From contig NZ_FTNL01000002.1 of NCBI RefSeq assembly GCF_900156395.1, positions 216,670-280,669 of the forward strand: 64,000 nt of DNA. Direction: 5' to 3'. The position numbers and the translations under genes are program-made. The notes beneath the pieces are model-generated. The model had not been told where the DNA came from. It saw nothing but the letters and a program-made list of their open reading frames with translations, and did not search any database. Shown piece by piece: positions 38,898 to 47,598 of this stretch. Position 1 is the stretch's first letter; each line of letters begins with the position of its first letter. The stretch comes from Fluoribacter gormanii. Lineage in GTDB: Bacteria > Pseudomonadota > Gammaproteobacteria > Legionellales > Legionellaceae.

Positions 38898-38961
38898 GAT
38901 ATTTTGATTCTATAGTTAATTAAATGGATGTATTTTACTTGATACAACTTAGGAAAGAATC

Positions 38962-40368
38962 ATGGCATTAAAATATGATGTGATCGTTTTGGGTGGTGGC
39001 AAAGGTGGTAAAACACTAGCTGTCGATTTAGCAAAAGCAGGTCAACGAGTTGCGATGGTTGAAGACAACCAAATTGGTGGTACTTGTATTAATGTGGCAT
39101 GTATTCCCACAAAAGCACTCGTACAATCCGCCAAGATAGCGCACTATTGTCGTTCAGCATCAGATTATGGTTTGGACGCCACTCTGGCCCCTATCGACTT
39201 TAGAACGATTCGTGCTCGCAAAGATGCGATCGTTAACGTGATGCGCGAAGCTAATTTAAAACAATTTTTAGACTCTGGGATGGATCTCATGTTGGGACGG
39301 GGGTATTTTGTTGGACCTAAGACAATCGAAGTGAGTCTATCATCGCCACGAGATAATCAAAAAGTAGTCGAAATTACTGCCGATCAAATTTTTATTAATA
39401 CGGGTGCGTTACCTTTCGTACCCTCCATTCCTGGTCTTGATAAAATAAAATATCATACCAATGACAGCTTGATGAGTGTCGATAATGTTCCCAAGCATTT
39501 GCTTATAGTCGGTGGCGGTTATATTGGTTTGGAGTTTGCCCAGTTATTTCGTCGTTTAGGGGCAGATATCACGGTGATAGAGGCGGATAGCAAGTTTCTG
39601 AGCCGCGAAGATAGAGATATTGCTGAGCAGGTTCTCGATGTTTTAACTAAAGAAGGGATTCATTGTTTACTGAACACTAAAATCAATAGTATTCAAGAAG
39701 AGGATGGTGGGATAGTGATCCATGCGAATCAGAATGGAAATTCTGAAGAGATTCGTGGAAGTGATGTGTTGATTTCTGTTGGACGTCTTGCGAATACAGC
39801 AGGATTAAACCTAGATAAAACTGGTGTTGAGCTTGATGAGCGTGGTTTTATCAAAGTAAATGACTATCTTGAAACAACAACTAAAGGGATATGGGCTTTA
39901 GGTGATGTTAAGGGTGGAGCCCAATTTACACACTTATCCTTAGATGATTATCGTTTAGTCAAGCATAATCTACAAAACCCACAAAATAAGCATTCTGCTC
40001 AAGGGCGACTTATTCCTTATACCGTCTTTCTCGATCCCGAACTAGCCCGAGTTGGCATGACAGAAACACAAGCCCTTGCCCAGGGGTACTCTGTAAAAAT
40101 AGCAAAAATTCCCGCTGCAGTAATTCCTAGAGCAAAAACCCAAGGCGAAACGATGGGGCTTTTAAAAGCTGTTATTGATGCAAAAACAGATCATATTTTA
40201 GGTGTTTCTATTTTTTGTGCCGAGGCAGGTGAAATCCTTGGAGTAATCCAATTGGCTATGGAATTAGGCATACCCTATCAAAAACTTCGCGATATAATGT
40301 TTGCTCATCCTACATTTGTTGAAGCCATTAATCTGTGGTTTTTGGCAGTAGAAAATGCCAAATCTTAA
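38962..40368 (+). CDS. dihydrolipoamide dehydrogenase-like pyridine nucleotide-disulfide oxidoreductase
   Basis: A 468-residue class I flavoprotein disulfide reductase. FAD motif VIVLGGGKGGKTLAVDLA, redox disulfide GGTCINVACIPTKALV, NAD-binding VGGGYIGLEFAQLFRRLGA, FAD motif GIWALGDVKGGAQFTHLS and the C-terminal AHPTFVEAINLWF. The last motif keeps the His of the catalytic His-Glu pair. It is not linked to ketoacid dehydrogenase genes and lacks a lipoyl domain, so it is more likely a stand-alone mercuric- or RclA-like reductase. Confidence 0.85.
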   Translation: MALKYDVIVLGGGKGGKTLAVDLAKAGQRVAMVEDNQIGGTCINVACIPTKALVQSAKIAHYCRSASDYGLDATLAPIDFRTIRARKDAIVNVMREANLKQFLDSGMDLMLGRGYFVGPKTIEVSLSSPRDNQKVVEITADQIFINTGALPFVPSIPGLDKIKYHTNDSLMSVDNVPKHLLIVGGGYIGLEFAQLFRRLGADITVIEADSKFLSREDRDIAEQVLDVLTKEGIHCLLNTKINSIQEEDGGIVIHANQNGNSEEIRGSDVLISVGRLANTAGLNLDKTGVELDERGFIKVNDYLETTTKGIWALGDVKGGAQFTHLSLDDYRLVKHNLQNPQNKHSAQGRLIPYTVFLDPELARVGMTETQALAQGYSVKIAKIPAAVIPRAKTQGETMGLLKAVIDAKTDHILGVSIFCAEAGEILGVIQLAMELGIPYQKLRDIMFAHPTFVEAINLWFLAVENAKS

Positions 40369-40567
40369 GCTCAATGAGTTGGTTTAACATAAATCAATTC
40401 GGTTAAGTATTGCGCGTTCCAGCGATGAGGTTTATCCTTTCATAACAGTAATTTCTTGTACTTTTTCAATAAAAATCGAATTAATTTAAGTTTAATCGAT
40501 CTAAAAATGAGCAAAAAAAGCTAAAAAGTGTTGATTTCAATTTCATCTTATGTAAACCTTGCGCACT

Positions 40568-41896
40568 ATGAGTAGGAAATTAATTTACACAATAATCTGT
40601 ATTAGTTGCCTTATATTCGGTGTGGTTGGGCTGTCGCTTTATATGAAAGCCAAGCCCCATGAAAAGCCAATTAGCCCTAAAAAAGAAGTTGTTAACACCG
40701 AACCTGTAAGGAACTCTACGGCAAAAAATAATAGCCCGCATAAGAGTGCTGGAAAAATAGCAAATATGGCACCCAAGGGTGCTCATAAAGCGGTAGCTGA
40801 TGCAAGAGAAAGCTCTCGGCCTAAGCACACATCAAGAACGGTTATTATGAAAAGCCACAATGTTGCTTTAACAAAGGTTTCTTTTGAAGAATTACCAGGC
40901 TGGGATACAGCAGACGTTAAGAAATCGTTAGTAGCATTTCAGAAATCATGTGAAACGTTCTTGAAACAGCCTCCGTCTCATACGATCAGGACGCAACACA
41001 TTAAATTAAAAGCTAGAGATTGGCATCCGGCATGTAAAGCGGCTTTGGCTCTGGATTCGATTACAGACGACTCAGCAAAAGAATTTTTTGAGAAGTGGTT
41101 TCGTCCAATTGAGTTTGCTCAAAAAAAGCCAGTTCATGGTTTATTTACAGGCTATTACATGCCCAAAATCAAAGGGAATTTAACAAAAAGCCCCAAATAC
41201 AATACACCAATTTATGGGTTACCAAAGGGTAAATACTCGACCTCTTATACACGCGAGCAAATTGATAATGGAGCCCTTAAGAAAAAAGCACCGGTGATTG
41301 CATGGATCCAAAGTCCGGCCGAGCGGCTTTTCTTAGAGATTGAAGGCTCAGGTGTTATTCAACTGCCTAATGGTGAAAATATATATCTAGGTTATGCAGG
41401 TGAAAATGGTGCTCCATACACATCAATTGCAAAAGTGATGATTAATAAAGGGATAATGACCCGACATAATGCATCCAAAGCTGCGATCATACGCTATTTA
41501 GAAAGTCATCCTGAAACAGCTAAAACGATCATCCAGAAAAATAAATCCTTTGTCTTTTTTGAAGATTTAAAAGAACCCATGGCTCTCGGCGCTCAGGGAA
41601 TGGCTCTTACACCGGGATATTCTTTAGCTGTAGACAAAAAATGGATTCCACTCGGTGCTCCTCTTTGGTTGGATACAAAACGGCCAGCTAAAGATAAAGC
41701 GAGTGAAAAACAATTTCAACGCCTTATGATCGCACAAGATACAGGTGGCGCAATTCGTGGATTTATGCGAGGTGACATTTATTGGGGTTCAGGAAAGTTT
41801 GCCACATTTTTAGGTGAACACATGAAAAATGAGGGGCATTACTGGCTACTGCTTCCCAAACATATTTTAAATCGGTTGGCGAAAAAAGCTCTTTAA
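40568..41896 (+). CDS. mltA: membrane-bound lytic murein transglycosylase A (MltA)
   Basis: Cleaves peptidoglycan to 1,6-anhydromuropeptides. An N-terminal membrane anchor (residues ~5-25) is followed by a Lys/Pro/Ser-rich linker (to ~100), the MltA domain with GLFTGYYMPKIKG and LFLEIEGSGVIQL, and the C-terminal 3D domain GMALTPGYSLAVDKKWIPLG to MIAQDTGGAIRGFMRGDIYW with the catalytic Asp. No lipobox Cys is seen, unlike E. coli MltA. ATG 40568 is preferred over TTG 40559. Confidence 0.9.
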   Translation: MSRKLIYTIICISCLIFGVVGLSLYMKAKPHEKPISPKKEVVNTEPVRNSTAKNNSPHKSAGKIANMAPKGAHKAVADARESSRPKHTSRTVIMKSHNVALTKVSFEELPGWDTADVKKSLVAFQKSCETFLKQPPSHTIRTQHIKLKARDWHPACKAALALDSITDDSAKEFFEKWFRPIEFAQKKPVHGLFTGYYMPKIKGNLTKSPKYNTPIYGLPKGKYSTSYTREQIDNGALKKKAPVIAWIQSPAERLFLEIEGSGVIQLPNGENIYLGYAGENGAPYTSIAKVMINKGIMTRHNASKAAIIRYLESHPETAKTIIQKNKSFVFFEDLKEPMALGAQGMALTPGYSLAVDKKWIPLGAPLWLDTKRPAKDKASEKQFQRLMIAQDTGGAIRGFMRGDIYWGSGKFATFLGEHMKNEGHYWLLLPKHILNRLAKKAL

Positions 41897-42793
41897 TCTT
41901 CTTATGTTGATATTGTTTATTTGTTCTCCACTTAAAGTAAAATTATTGACTAAAAATAGTGCAATATGTGCGGTGAAACTGGATTGTTTTCTTCTAATAT
42001 AAAAAATAGTCCTTCATCCAGATCCTTATGGACTCGTGCTCAATCTTATCCAAAAACATTGAGCTCAAAGTGGACAATTGAGATTGTTTTCCAACGAGTA
42101 CGTTCATTGGCAAAAAATTAGAAAAATTTAATCTCTTTAGCCTTTTTTACCTACTTCGCACATATAATATTGCTTTTAGGGGGATGTCAAAATTAGAGGC
42201 TTACTGTAAATACAATCAAAAAATGCATGGTTTGGTAGGAAGAAGTTCTCGCTCATTTCGAGTTGAAAGAGCTTATAGTTCTTTGAGGAGGAAACGGGGA
42301 AAGAAGAACTTGGCAAATTAAAATAAATAGGGCCAAATTTTATTATGGAATAATTACCTTTGTAGCATATGATTGGGCTTCAAGTTAATTGAAGGGGCTC
42401 TAGTTGCAAAGATCTTATTTTAAAAATAACCTATTTATATAAATACATACCGATAATACTTAATATCAGGTATATTTTTCATCATTTCATGAATTGATAG
42501 AACTGCTTTATTACCCATACTACACTTAGTAAAAATTATTAAATAGAATATTATTTTTTACAAAGCTTCGTATAGGGGTATTGTGAGAGCCACGTTTGAC
42601 TCAAAGAGTTGAAGAACGAGGCTGTATTTAACACAAAAAAAATAGTTATCTACCTGTATCATATAATCTAGAAACAATTGCGTAATTGAGATATCAGATT
42701 AAAGAATTATTACTTTTTTAATTTGTATTGAAATAATCCTCAATGATTAGACGTTTGTTGAAGGCACTTGTAATTTAAATAAATAGGATTGCG
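41897..42793. other. long gene-poor gap with two doubtful small ORFs
   Basis: Almost 900 bases without a convincing gene. Two short plus-strand frames exist: 41966-42121 (51 codons, MCGETGLFSSN start) and 42184-42321 (45 codons, MSKLEAYCKYNQ start, basic tail, with TATAAT about 20 bases upstream). Neither has a well-placed ribosome-binding site or a recognised family. The rest is very AT-rich. It may be eroded mobile or effector DNA. Confidence 0.45.
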
Positions 42794-43480
42794 ATGGACA
42801 ATTTAGTAGAAATACCCAACATTAACAATATGGATTCATTGGAACTATCCGAAGAAGACATACACACACAAGCCAATAAATGTATTTTGGAAGCACAATA
42901 TCTTGTATTCCAAAAACTGCCCATAATTATTGGGCAAATTATAGATCATGAAGTTTGGAAAGAAAAAAACTATAAAAATTTCGGAGAGTATGCATTGAAA
43001 CAATCATCCTGTGGCTTAAGTATTACTAATAATCACAGGTTATGGCTATTAAAGTGTGCTATGGATATTCATGGTCAGCATGCAGTTGAATGGGGTGATG
43101 TTCTGAATGAAGTTGATGGATCAGTCAGGACTTATGCTAAAAAAAATAAAATTCCAATTAAAGAATTAGATAAAAATTTATATGCGCTAGATAGTAAACA
43201 TACAAATCCAGATATTGAGGAAACAATTACATATTTGCCTTCACGATCTAAATCAAATGATGGCCAGCTTCTTAAGCTAAGGAACAAGGATAAGGAGACA
43301 TACAATAAGGTAGTACAAGGTGAAGTAGCATTAAAAGATGTATTGCCTTCACCCGCGCCAAGGAAACAGTTAGCTCCCATTGAATCAGTTAAAAATAAAT
43401 TCAAAAGTCTGTCTGATGCCGATCGTGAGGCATTTTTAGCCTGGATTGATGAGCAAAAAAGTAGTTTTGAGGAAAATTAA
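42794..43480 (+). CDS. hypothetical protein of plasmid/phage type
   Basis: A 228-residue soluble protein. Residues ~20-100 (LVFQKLPIIIGQIIDHEVW, NFGEYAL) resemble proteins encoded on integrative elements that act near replication or partition genes. A later part, LLKLRNKDKETYNKVVQGEV, reads like the "rapid DNA-binding helix" tails of such proteins, and the C-terminus is acidic (SDADREAFLAWIDEQ). Function not recognised. Its place after a long empty gap suggests transferred DNA. A perfect hairpin follows at 43524. Confidence 0.55.
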   Translation: MDNLVEIPNINNMDSLELSEEDIHTQANKCILEAQYLVFQKLPIIIGQIIDHEVWKEKNYKNFGEYALKQSSCGLSITNNHRLWLLKCAMDIHGQHAVEWGDVLNEVDGSVRTYAKKNKIPIKELDKNLYALDSKHTNPDIEETITYLPSRSKSNDGQLLKLRNKDKETYNKVVQGEVALKDVLPSPAPRKQLAPIESVKNKFKSLSDADREAFLAWIDEQKSSFEEN

Positions 43481-43523
43481 AGCATCACCACATGACTGAT
43501 TAGTAGTGTTACAAAAAACAAAA

Positions 43524-43571
43524 GAGGCAGGTCTTTCCTATTTCCTCTGCGATAAAGGAAAGACCTGCCTC
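43524..43571. terminator. bidirectional terminator
   Basis: GAGGCAGGTCTTTCCT (43524-43539) and its exact complement (43556-43571) form a 16-bp stem with a 16-base loop, between the convergent ends of the phage-type gene and the IcmD-like gene. A-rich and T-rich flanks suit both directions. Confidence 0.75.
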
Positions 43572-43583
43572 CATATTTGCTGC

Positions 43584-43994
43584 TTATTGGTTGCTTGCAA
43601 AAATAAGACCAGTCGGTCCTGCGGTTTGACCGCCAGAAGCTCCGAACATGGTTGTTCCTGTTACACCTAAAATTGAAGGCAGGAACAATAAAGCGGCAGA
43701 AATAAAAACTAGAGCAATTGGCGTTCCAATTGGAATTTGAGTCGGGTTATCTTTGTGCTGTTTAAACTTCATAATAGCTCCAATAGAAAATCCCAAACCA
43801 GCCAAATAAGCACCAGCAGTAATCAATTTAGCAAGGTTCTCAAACGAGCTCGTAATTGTTGATGCCATTCCTCCTAAAGACAGGACTTCATTACCTGCTG
43901 CTGCATCATGGCTTACTAATGTTAGAAATGTAAAACACGCAATACTGCTTAACCAATAACTAAAACCAGTTTTATTCATAACGTTACTTTTCAC
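43584..43994 (-). CDS. orphan IcmD/DotP-family protein
   Basis: A 136-residue protein: a signal-like N-terminus (SSIACFTFLTLVSHDAAAG), then SLGGMASTITSSFENLAKLI, a hydrophobic hairpin with ITAGAYLAGLGFSIGAIMKF, the loop KQHKDNPTQIPIGTP and IALVFISAALLFLPSILGV, and a Gly-rich tail. This is strikingly like IcmD (DotP), an inner-membrane component of the Dot/Icm system normally encoded in the icmC-icmD-icmJ-icmB row. No other icm gene lies beside it, so it is a paralogue. GTG 43994 follows GGAGAAAG; ATG 43979 is an alternative. Confidence 0.85.
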   Translation of the reverse strand: MKSNVMNKTGFSYWLSSIACFTFLTLVSHDAAAGNEVLSLGGMASTITSSFENLAKLITAGAYLAGLGFSIGAIMKFKQHKDNPTQIPIGTPIALVFISAALLFLPSILGVTGTTMFGASGGQTAGPTGLIFASNQ

Positions 43995-44283
43995 AACTCT
44001 TTCTCCAAAATTAACAAAAAATCTGGGCATGATATTATTTTAATAAACATTATTATCTTACAAAATGATTAGAATTTAAATTTACATATTTATTTTAAAT
44101 AGTCCCCAATTGTTTGACCTTTAATTTCGAATGTACTGAAATGTAATCATATTAGAAAATTACGAAAATATTAAATGTTAGTAGGAAAAACATAACTCGT
44201 ATACTCATGAGCAAAGTTTTGAAGACATTATAGTATCCAGCCCAAACTGGCATTGAAAACTTAAAGGTTTGGGCCGATGGCTT

Positions 44284-46014
44284 CTATATCAGCAATTTTC
44301 CGGGTAGACTTTCAGAGGACTCTTCTGATGATTCCGATGGTGTTGATGATGCTGGTGGTGAAAATTTAATTAGGTCATGAAGTGCGAATAGCCCAAGACG
44401 ACCATAAATATTGCTGTTTCTGGAGCTTGAACCAGCATTTTTCTTCAATTTTGTGCTGAGGTCTTCATCCAGCTTTTTCATTAAGGCAAGCGATTTTGAA
44501 ATTCGTTGATAGTGAGTAGTATCTGGCAAAAAATTCTTCTTTTGAGTCTCAAAGAAATTAATCATTTGTTTCAAAAGATGTAAATTTTCTGGTGAACCTT
44601 CTAAATTACTCAACAATATATGAGCAAGAGGATGTTTTTCATCTTCAATTATAGGTAATAAAAGCGGTAGTCCAACAGAATCATTTCTTAATAAAGACAT
44701 TTTATGGGTCAATAAAATATTAAAACATTGTTCTGCTTTGGAGGAGCTAAAATCACACTGCAATAAATAATCCAATATTGAATCATAATTTTTATCATGT
44801 ATTTTGAGCTTAAATTTTTCTAAATCATATTTTTTGTTTTTCAATATAAAGTCGAGCAAATTTGCATTTAACTCTATTAGTGCTTTTTTTAAAATAGTGT
44901 CATCAAGCGCAACTGAAAAAAGAGCGCTTAATTGGACTGCTTGATTAAATTTATTTTTAAATAATAATGAATGAAGATGTTTTCTTCCTATTGATATAAG
45001 AGATTGCTCCATTTTCTTTAACGTTTGGATTGAATTCACTTTAGAAGAAGAAACGATCAATTGTAATTCGCTTATTCGCTGAAATAGATCTTGAATCATT
45101 GCTGTTTTTTCTGACTCATCGGTTGTCGCTCCAATCTGAAGGAGCTTATCAGACAATTTATTTATCTTCGGGGTAAGCGACTCCTCTTGAGCTGTATTAT
45201 TTATGGGGAAGTATTTGTTTTTTTTTGAAATAGCTGTTTTTCTTACATTAGCAGCATCTGCTTTAGTTAATTGTGATGCTTCTGGAGTGGTTGATTGAGT
45301 TGCAGAGGAAGCAATTTCTTTGGTTTTTCTAGATGAACGAGGAGAAGATATTTCAACGTCAACCTTTTGGTAAATTGTTTCCAACAACCCAATTTTTTTT
45401 TGCATGTCTTCTCTCGAGTTGATTGCATTCAACTGGGTACTTAATTTAATTTGCTGATCCAATGTGGTTAAATATTTTTTTTTATTTTTTTCCAGATTCA
45501 TTGATAATTGAACTGTTACTTTATCTAATGCTGCAATTTTATTTTTAAGTAGAGCACAATGGTTATTTTGTTCATCTCTTAACTTTGCAATAATCGAACC
45601 AATCGTCCGTTTACTAACTGCCAACCAATCCACATCAAATTCATTCCCAGCAGTTGATTCATACTCCTGATTGCTTGTTTCTAAAACAAGGCGTGGAGAA
45701 GAAATCATTGCATCCAATTGATCAAAATAAACGTGGAGACGATAGGTTTTTTTTTGTTTATCTTTAAATGTCGCGGTGTAATGATATTCGCTTAGTTTAT
45801 CAATTATATTCAGCGGTTGCTCATAAATACTGATATGATGCTCAATTAAAGTTAATCCCTCTGGAAATTTATTTTTTTTCTTTGGAAGCTGAAGCAGATA
45901 ATAGGGCGTACCGTTTAAATGTGTTTGTCGAAATAAGGTTGCTTTATCAAACCCTTGCTTATCGTGTTCGAAAATTTCAGTATGAATAAAATTGTATAGT
46001 TTATTAAGATACAT
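44284..46014 (-). CDS. large coiled-coil hypothetical protein, candidate Dot/Icm effector
   Basis: A ~576-residue protein with no recognised domain. Residues ~150-215 (LRDEQNNHCALLKNKIAALD onwards) and 290-345 are likely coiled coils; between lies a Ser/Thr/Lys-rich linker (KEIASSATQSTTPEASQL). The C-terminal half is Leu-rich and helical, like tandem helical repeats, with LLQCDFSSSKAEQCFNILL. The last 25 residues are Ser/Glu/Pro-rich (STPSESSEESSESLPG), as in Dot/Icm substrates. ATG 46014 follows GAGAAATAAT; a TTG at 46032 is possible. It stands alone, flanked by spacers. Confidence 0.62.
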   Translation of the reverse strand: MYLNKLYNFIHTEIFEHDKQGFDKATLFRQTHLNGTPYYLLQLPKKKNKFPEGLTLIEHHISIYEQPLNIIDKLSEYHYTATFKDKQKKTYRLHVYFDQLDAMISSPRLVLETSNQEYESTAGNEFDVDWLAVSKRTIGSIIAKLRDEQNNHCALLKNKIAALDKVTVQLSMNLEKNKKKYLTTLDQQIKLSTQLNAINSREDMQKKIGLLETIYQKVDVEISSPRSSRKTKEIASSATQSTTPEASQLTKADAANVRKTAISKKNKYFPINNTAQEESLTPKINKLSDKLLQIGATTDESEKTAMIQDLFQRISELQLIVSSSKVNSIQTLKKMEQSLISIGRKHLHSLLFKNKFNQAVQLSALFSVALDDTILKKALIELNANLLDFILKNKKYDLEKFKLKIHDKNYDSILDYLLQCDFSSSKAEQCFNILLTHKMSLLRNDSVGLPLLLPIIEDEKHPLAHILLSNLEGSPENLHLLKQMINFFETQKKNFLPDTTHYQRISKSLALMKKLDEDLSTKLKKNAGSSSRNSNIYGRLGLFALHDLIKFSPPASSTPSESSEESSESLPGKLLI

Positions 46015-46032
46015 ATTATTTCTCAGTTTCAA

Positions 46033-46360
46033 AAGCAGATTGAATCTCGGTAAAATTCTCCTTAAACATAAGGAGTTTCGATTTTAATTAGATAGGTGTA
46101 GTCGCATTCAAGCGAAGGGAATATTAGCAAGATTAGCTTAAATGAATATTAACAAGACCTATTATTTTAGGTTAAATTCAGCTCCATTAAGGAATGTATT
46201 TGATTGTGACCCGCTATCGGCTTGCTCCGGGCTGCTGCGTCAGCGTCAAAGACTACCCTGAGCTAATGCTCCTGCGTTCCCTCTCGATCCCGATATCGCT
46301 TGATTTATTTTGATTTTCAATTATGCTGCCGAATTTTTATGAGCAATATGGAGCAAAAAC
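46033..46360. repeat. GC-rich repeat-like island in an AT-rich spacer
   Basis: About 46205-46302 is clearly richer in G and C than its surroundings and has a repeat-like look, with GCTATCGG near 46213 and CCGATATCGC near 46290 forming an imperfect inverted pair. No frame runs through it. It may be a dispersed intergenic element; only a genome-wide comparison could show this. The remaining bases are AT-rich and featureless. Confidence 0.4.
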
Positions 46361-46579
46361 ATGCAATATAAATTTGAACGCTCACTTTCTTCATTAGCAA
46401 GGCAATTAGAAGAACAACGATTGAGGAAAGAAACCAATGGAATTTTTGCCCCAGCTAAACCAGGTATTTTTGCTGAAAAAAGAAAAGAGCTTGTTGAAGA
46501 ATATGTACGAAAAGGACTTGAAAAATTTGACGCTCAAGAAAATCAAAATTGTGAACTTTTTTCTAAAAAGCAAATATAA
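46361..46579 (+). CDS. small hypothetical protein
   Basis: A 72-residue, highly charged, probably helical protein (RSLSSLARQLEEQRLRKETN, then KRKELVEEYVRKGLEKFDAQ) with a short central loop GIFAPAKPGIF. ATG 46361 follows ATGGAGC at ribosome-binding distance. No family is recognised and no membrane segment is present. It may be a real small gene, since the codon use is unlike random DNA, but support is limited. Confidence 0.5.
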   Translation: MQYKFERSLSSLARQLEEQRLRKETNGIFAPAKPGIFAEKRKELVEEYVRKGLEKFDAQENQNCELFSKKQI

Positions 46580-46630
46580 ATAAAGTGTAGTCGGGATCAA
46601 GAGGGGGGGAAGAAGTGATCAAAAACTAGA

Positions 46631-46705
46631 GGGGCAGGCCTTAAATTTTGAATATAACAATTTTTATTGAATTTTGGGTACAATTCACGATTCAGGGCCT
46701 GACCC
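46631..46705. mobile_element. short inverted-repeat element (MITE or REP-associated type)
   Basis: GGGGCAGGCCTT at 46631-46642 and AGGGCCTGACCC at 46694-46705 are imperfect inverted ends of a ~75-base AT-rich core without coding capacity. The GG(G/T)CAGGCC end motif resembles non-autonomous elements mobilised by RAYT-type transposases (family knowledge, not checked). Confidence 0.45.
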
Positions 46706-46755
46706 AAGATCCGGTTGATTCATGATTCTTGGTTGGAATTACATAAAAACAATAT

Positions 46756-46776
46756 AGCCGTGATTCGATCACGGCT
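46756..46776 (-). terminator. hairpin containing the stop codon of the cyclotransferase gene
   Basis: AGCCGTGAT (46756-46764), loop TCG, ATCACGGCT (46768-46776): a perfect 9-bp stem. The TGA stop of the next gene (46769-46771) lies in its 3' plus-strand arm. On the minus strand an A/T-rich tract with TTTTT follows. Confidence 0.6.
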
Positions 46777-47482
46777 TTTCAAAACTAATATGTTTGAATT
46801 GCTCTGGTACAGCATCTTTTAGTAAAGCATCTATCTGCGCCGCAAAAGGTTCATGAAAGGATGGGCGACGAGGAAAAATTCTATCGTTTATCCAATAAAC
46901 CGGCCATCCATCGGTAGTTTCAATGCAATCTTTAGCAAAATTTGTAATTTTAAATTTTTCTTCAATTTGAATACAGCCACGTAAAAAGATATCAACATAA
47001 GATTGGACAATTGGGAAGTTTTTGGTCGGAAGTTGATTTTCTGTTGTGGCTATAGTGTATATCCAAACTTGTTTTTGAGTTGAAAAGTTGGAAGTTTGAG
47101 AAAGAAATACTAAATTATCCGGATTAATTTGTTCTCTGCAATAAAAACTTTCTCTTTTATCATAACTTCTGATGTTTTCCGGCTTGCTTAACTTGTAACT
47201 TACACCAATAAAAGATGAGCTTTTATGTTCAATGGCAGATAAGAACGTGGCATTAACTCCAGGTAAATTACCATGTCCTGCCCAAATTCTTTTATATCCT
47301 TTTATCAAAATGGGAACATTCTCTTCAGCGGATGGATCTGTTCTTCTTTTAGATGTCTCATCGATTAAACTTCCATAGCCGACAATATATTGTGGAAGAT
47401 TAGGATTAATTTCTGGATGACAGTCCAAAGCAAAAGAAGAAAAAGGAAGTAGAATCAAAAAAAGTAAGGCGAATTTCTTCAT
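46769..47482 (-). CDS. secreted gamma-glutamylcyclotransferase-like protein
   Basis: A signal peptide (residues 1-18, LLFLILLPFSSFALD) precedes a GGCT fold: the start motif QYIVGYGSLIDETSK (substrate loop YGSL), NATFLSAIEHKSSSFIGVSY, and the YDKRESFYCRE segment, whose Glu is the catalytic position in the family. These enzymes release 5-oxoproline from gamma-glutamyl compounds such as glutathione. Export to the periplasm is unusual and could serve glutathione use outside the cytoplasm. No operon partner. Length 237. Confidence 0.75.
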   Translation of the reverse strand: MKKFALLFLILLPFSSFALDCHPEINPNLPQYIVGYGSLIDETSKRRTDPSAEENVPILIKGYKRIWAGHGNLPGVNATFLSAIEHKSSSFIGVSYKLSKPENIRSYDKRESFYCREQINPDNLVFLSQTSNFSTQKQVWIYTIATTENQLPTKNFPIVQSYVDIFLRGCIQIEEKFKITNFAKDCIETTDGWPVYWINDRIFPRRPSFHEPFAAQIDALLKDAVPEQFKHISFEKP

Positions 47483-47598
47483 AAATCGTACAACTATCGG
47501 GTAATTATTTTATTTTTTTCACATTATGACGCATCATCTTTGCAGTCTGCAATGATAATGCGGCTTTTGAAAAAAAACCGAAAACCCTTGATTTTATT

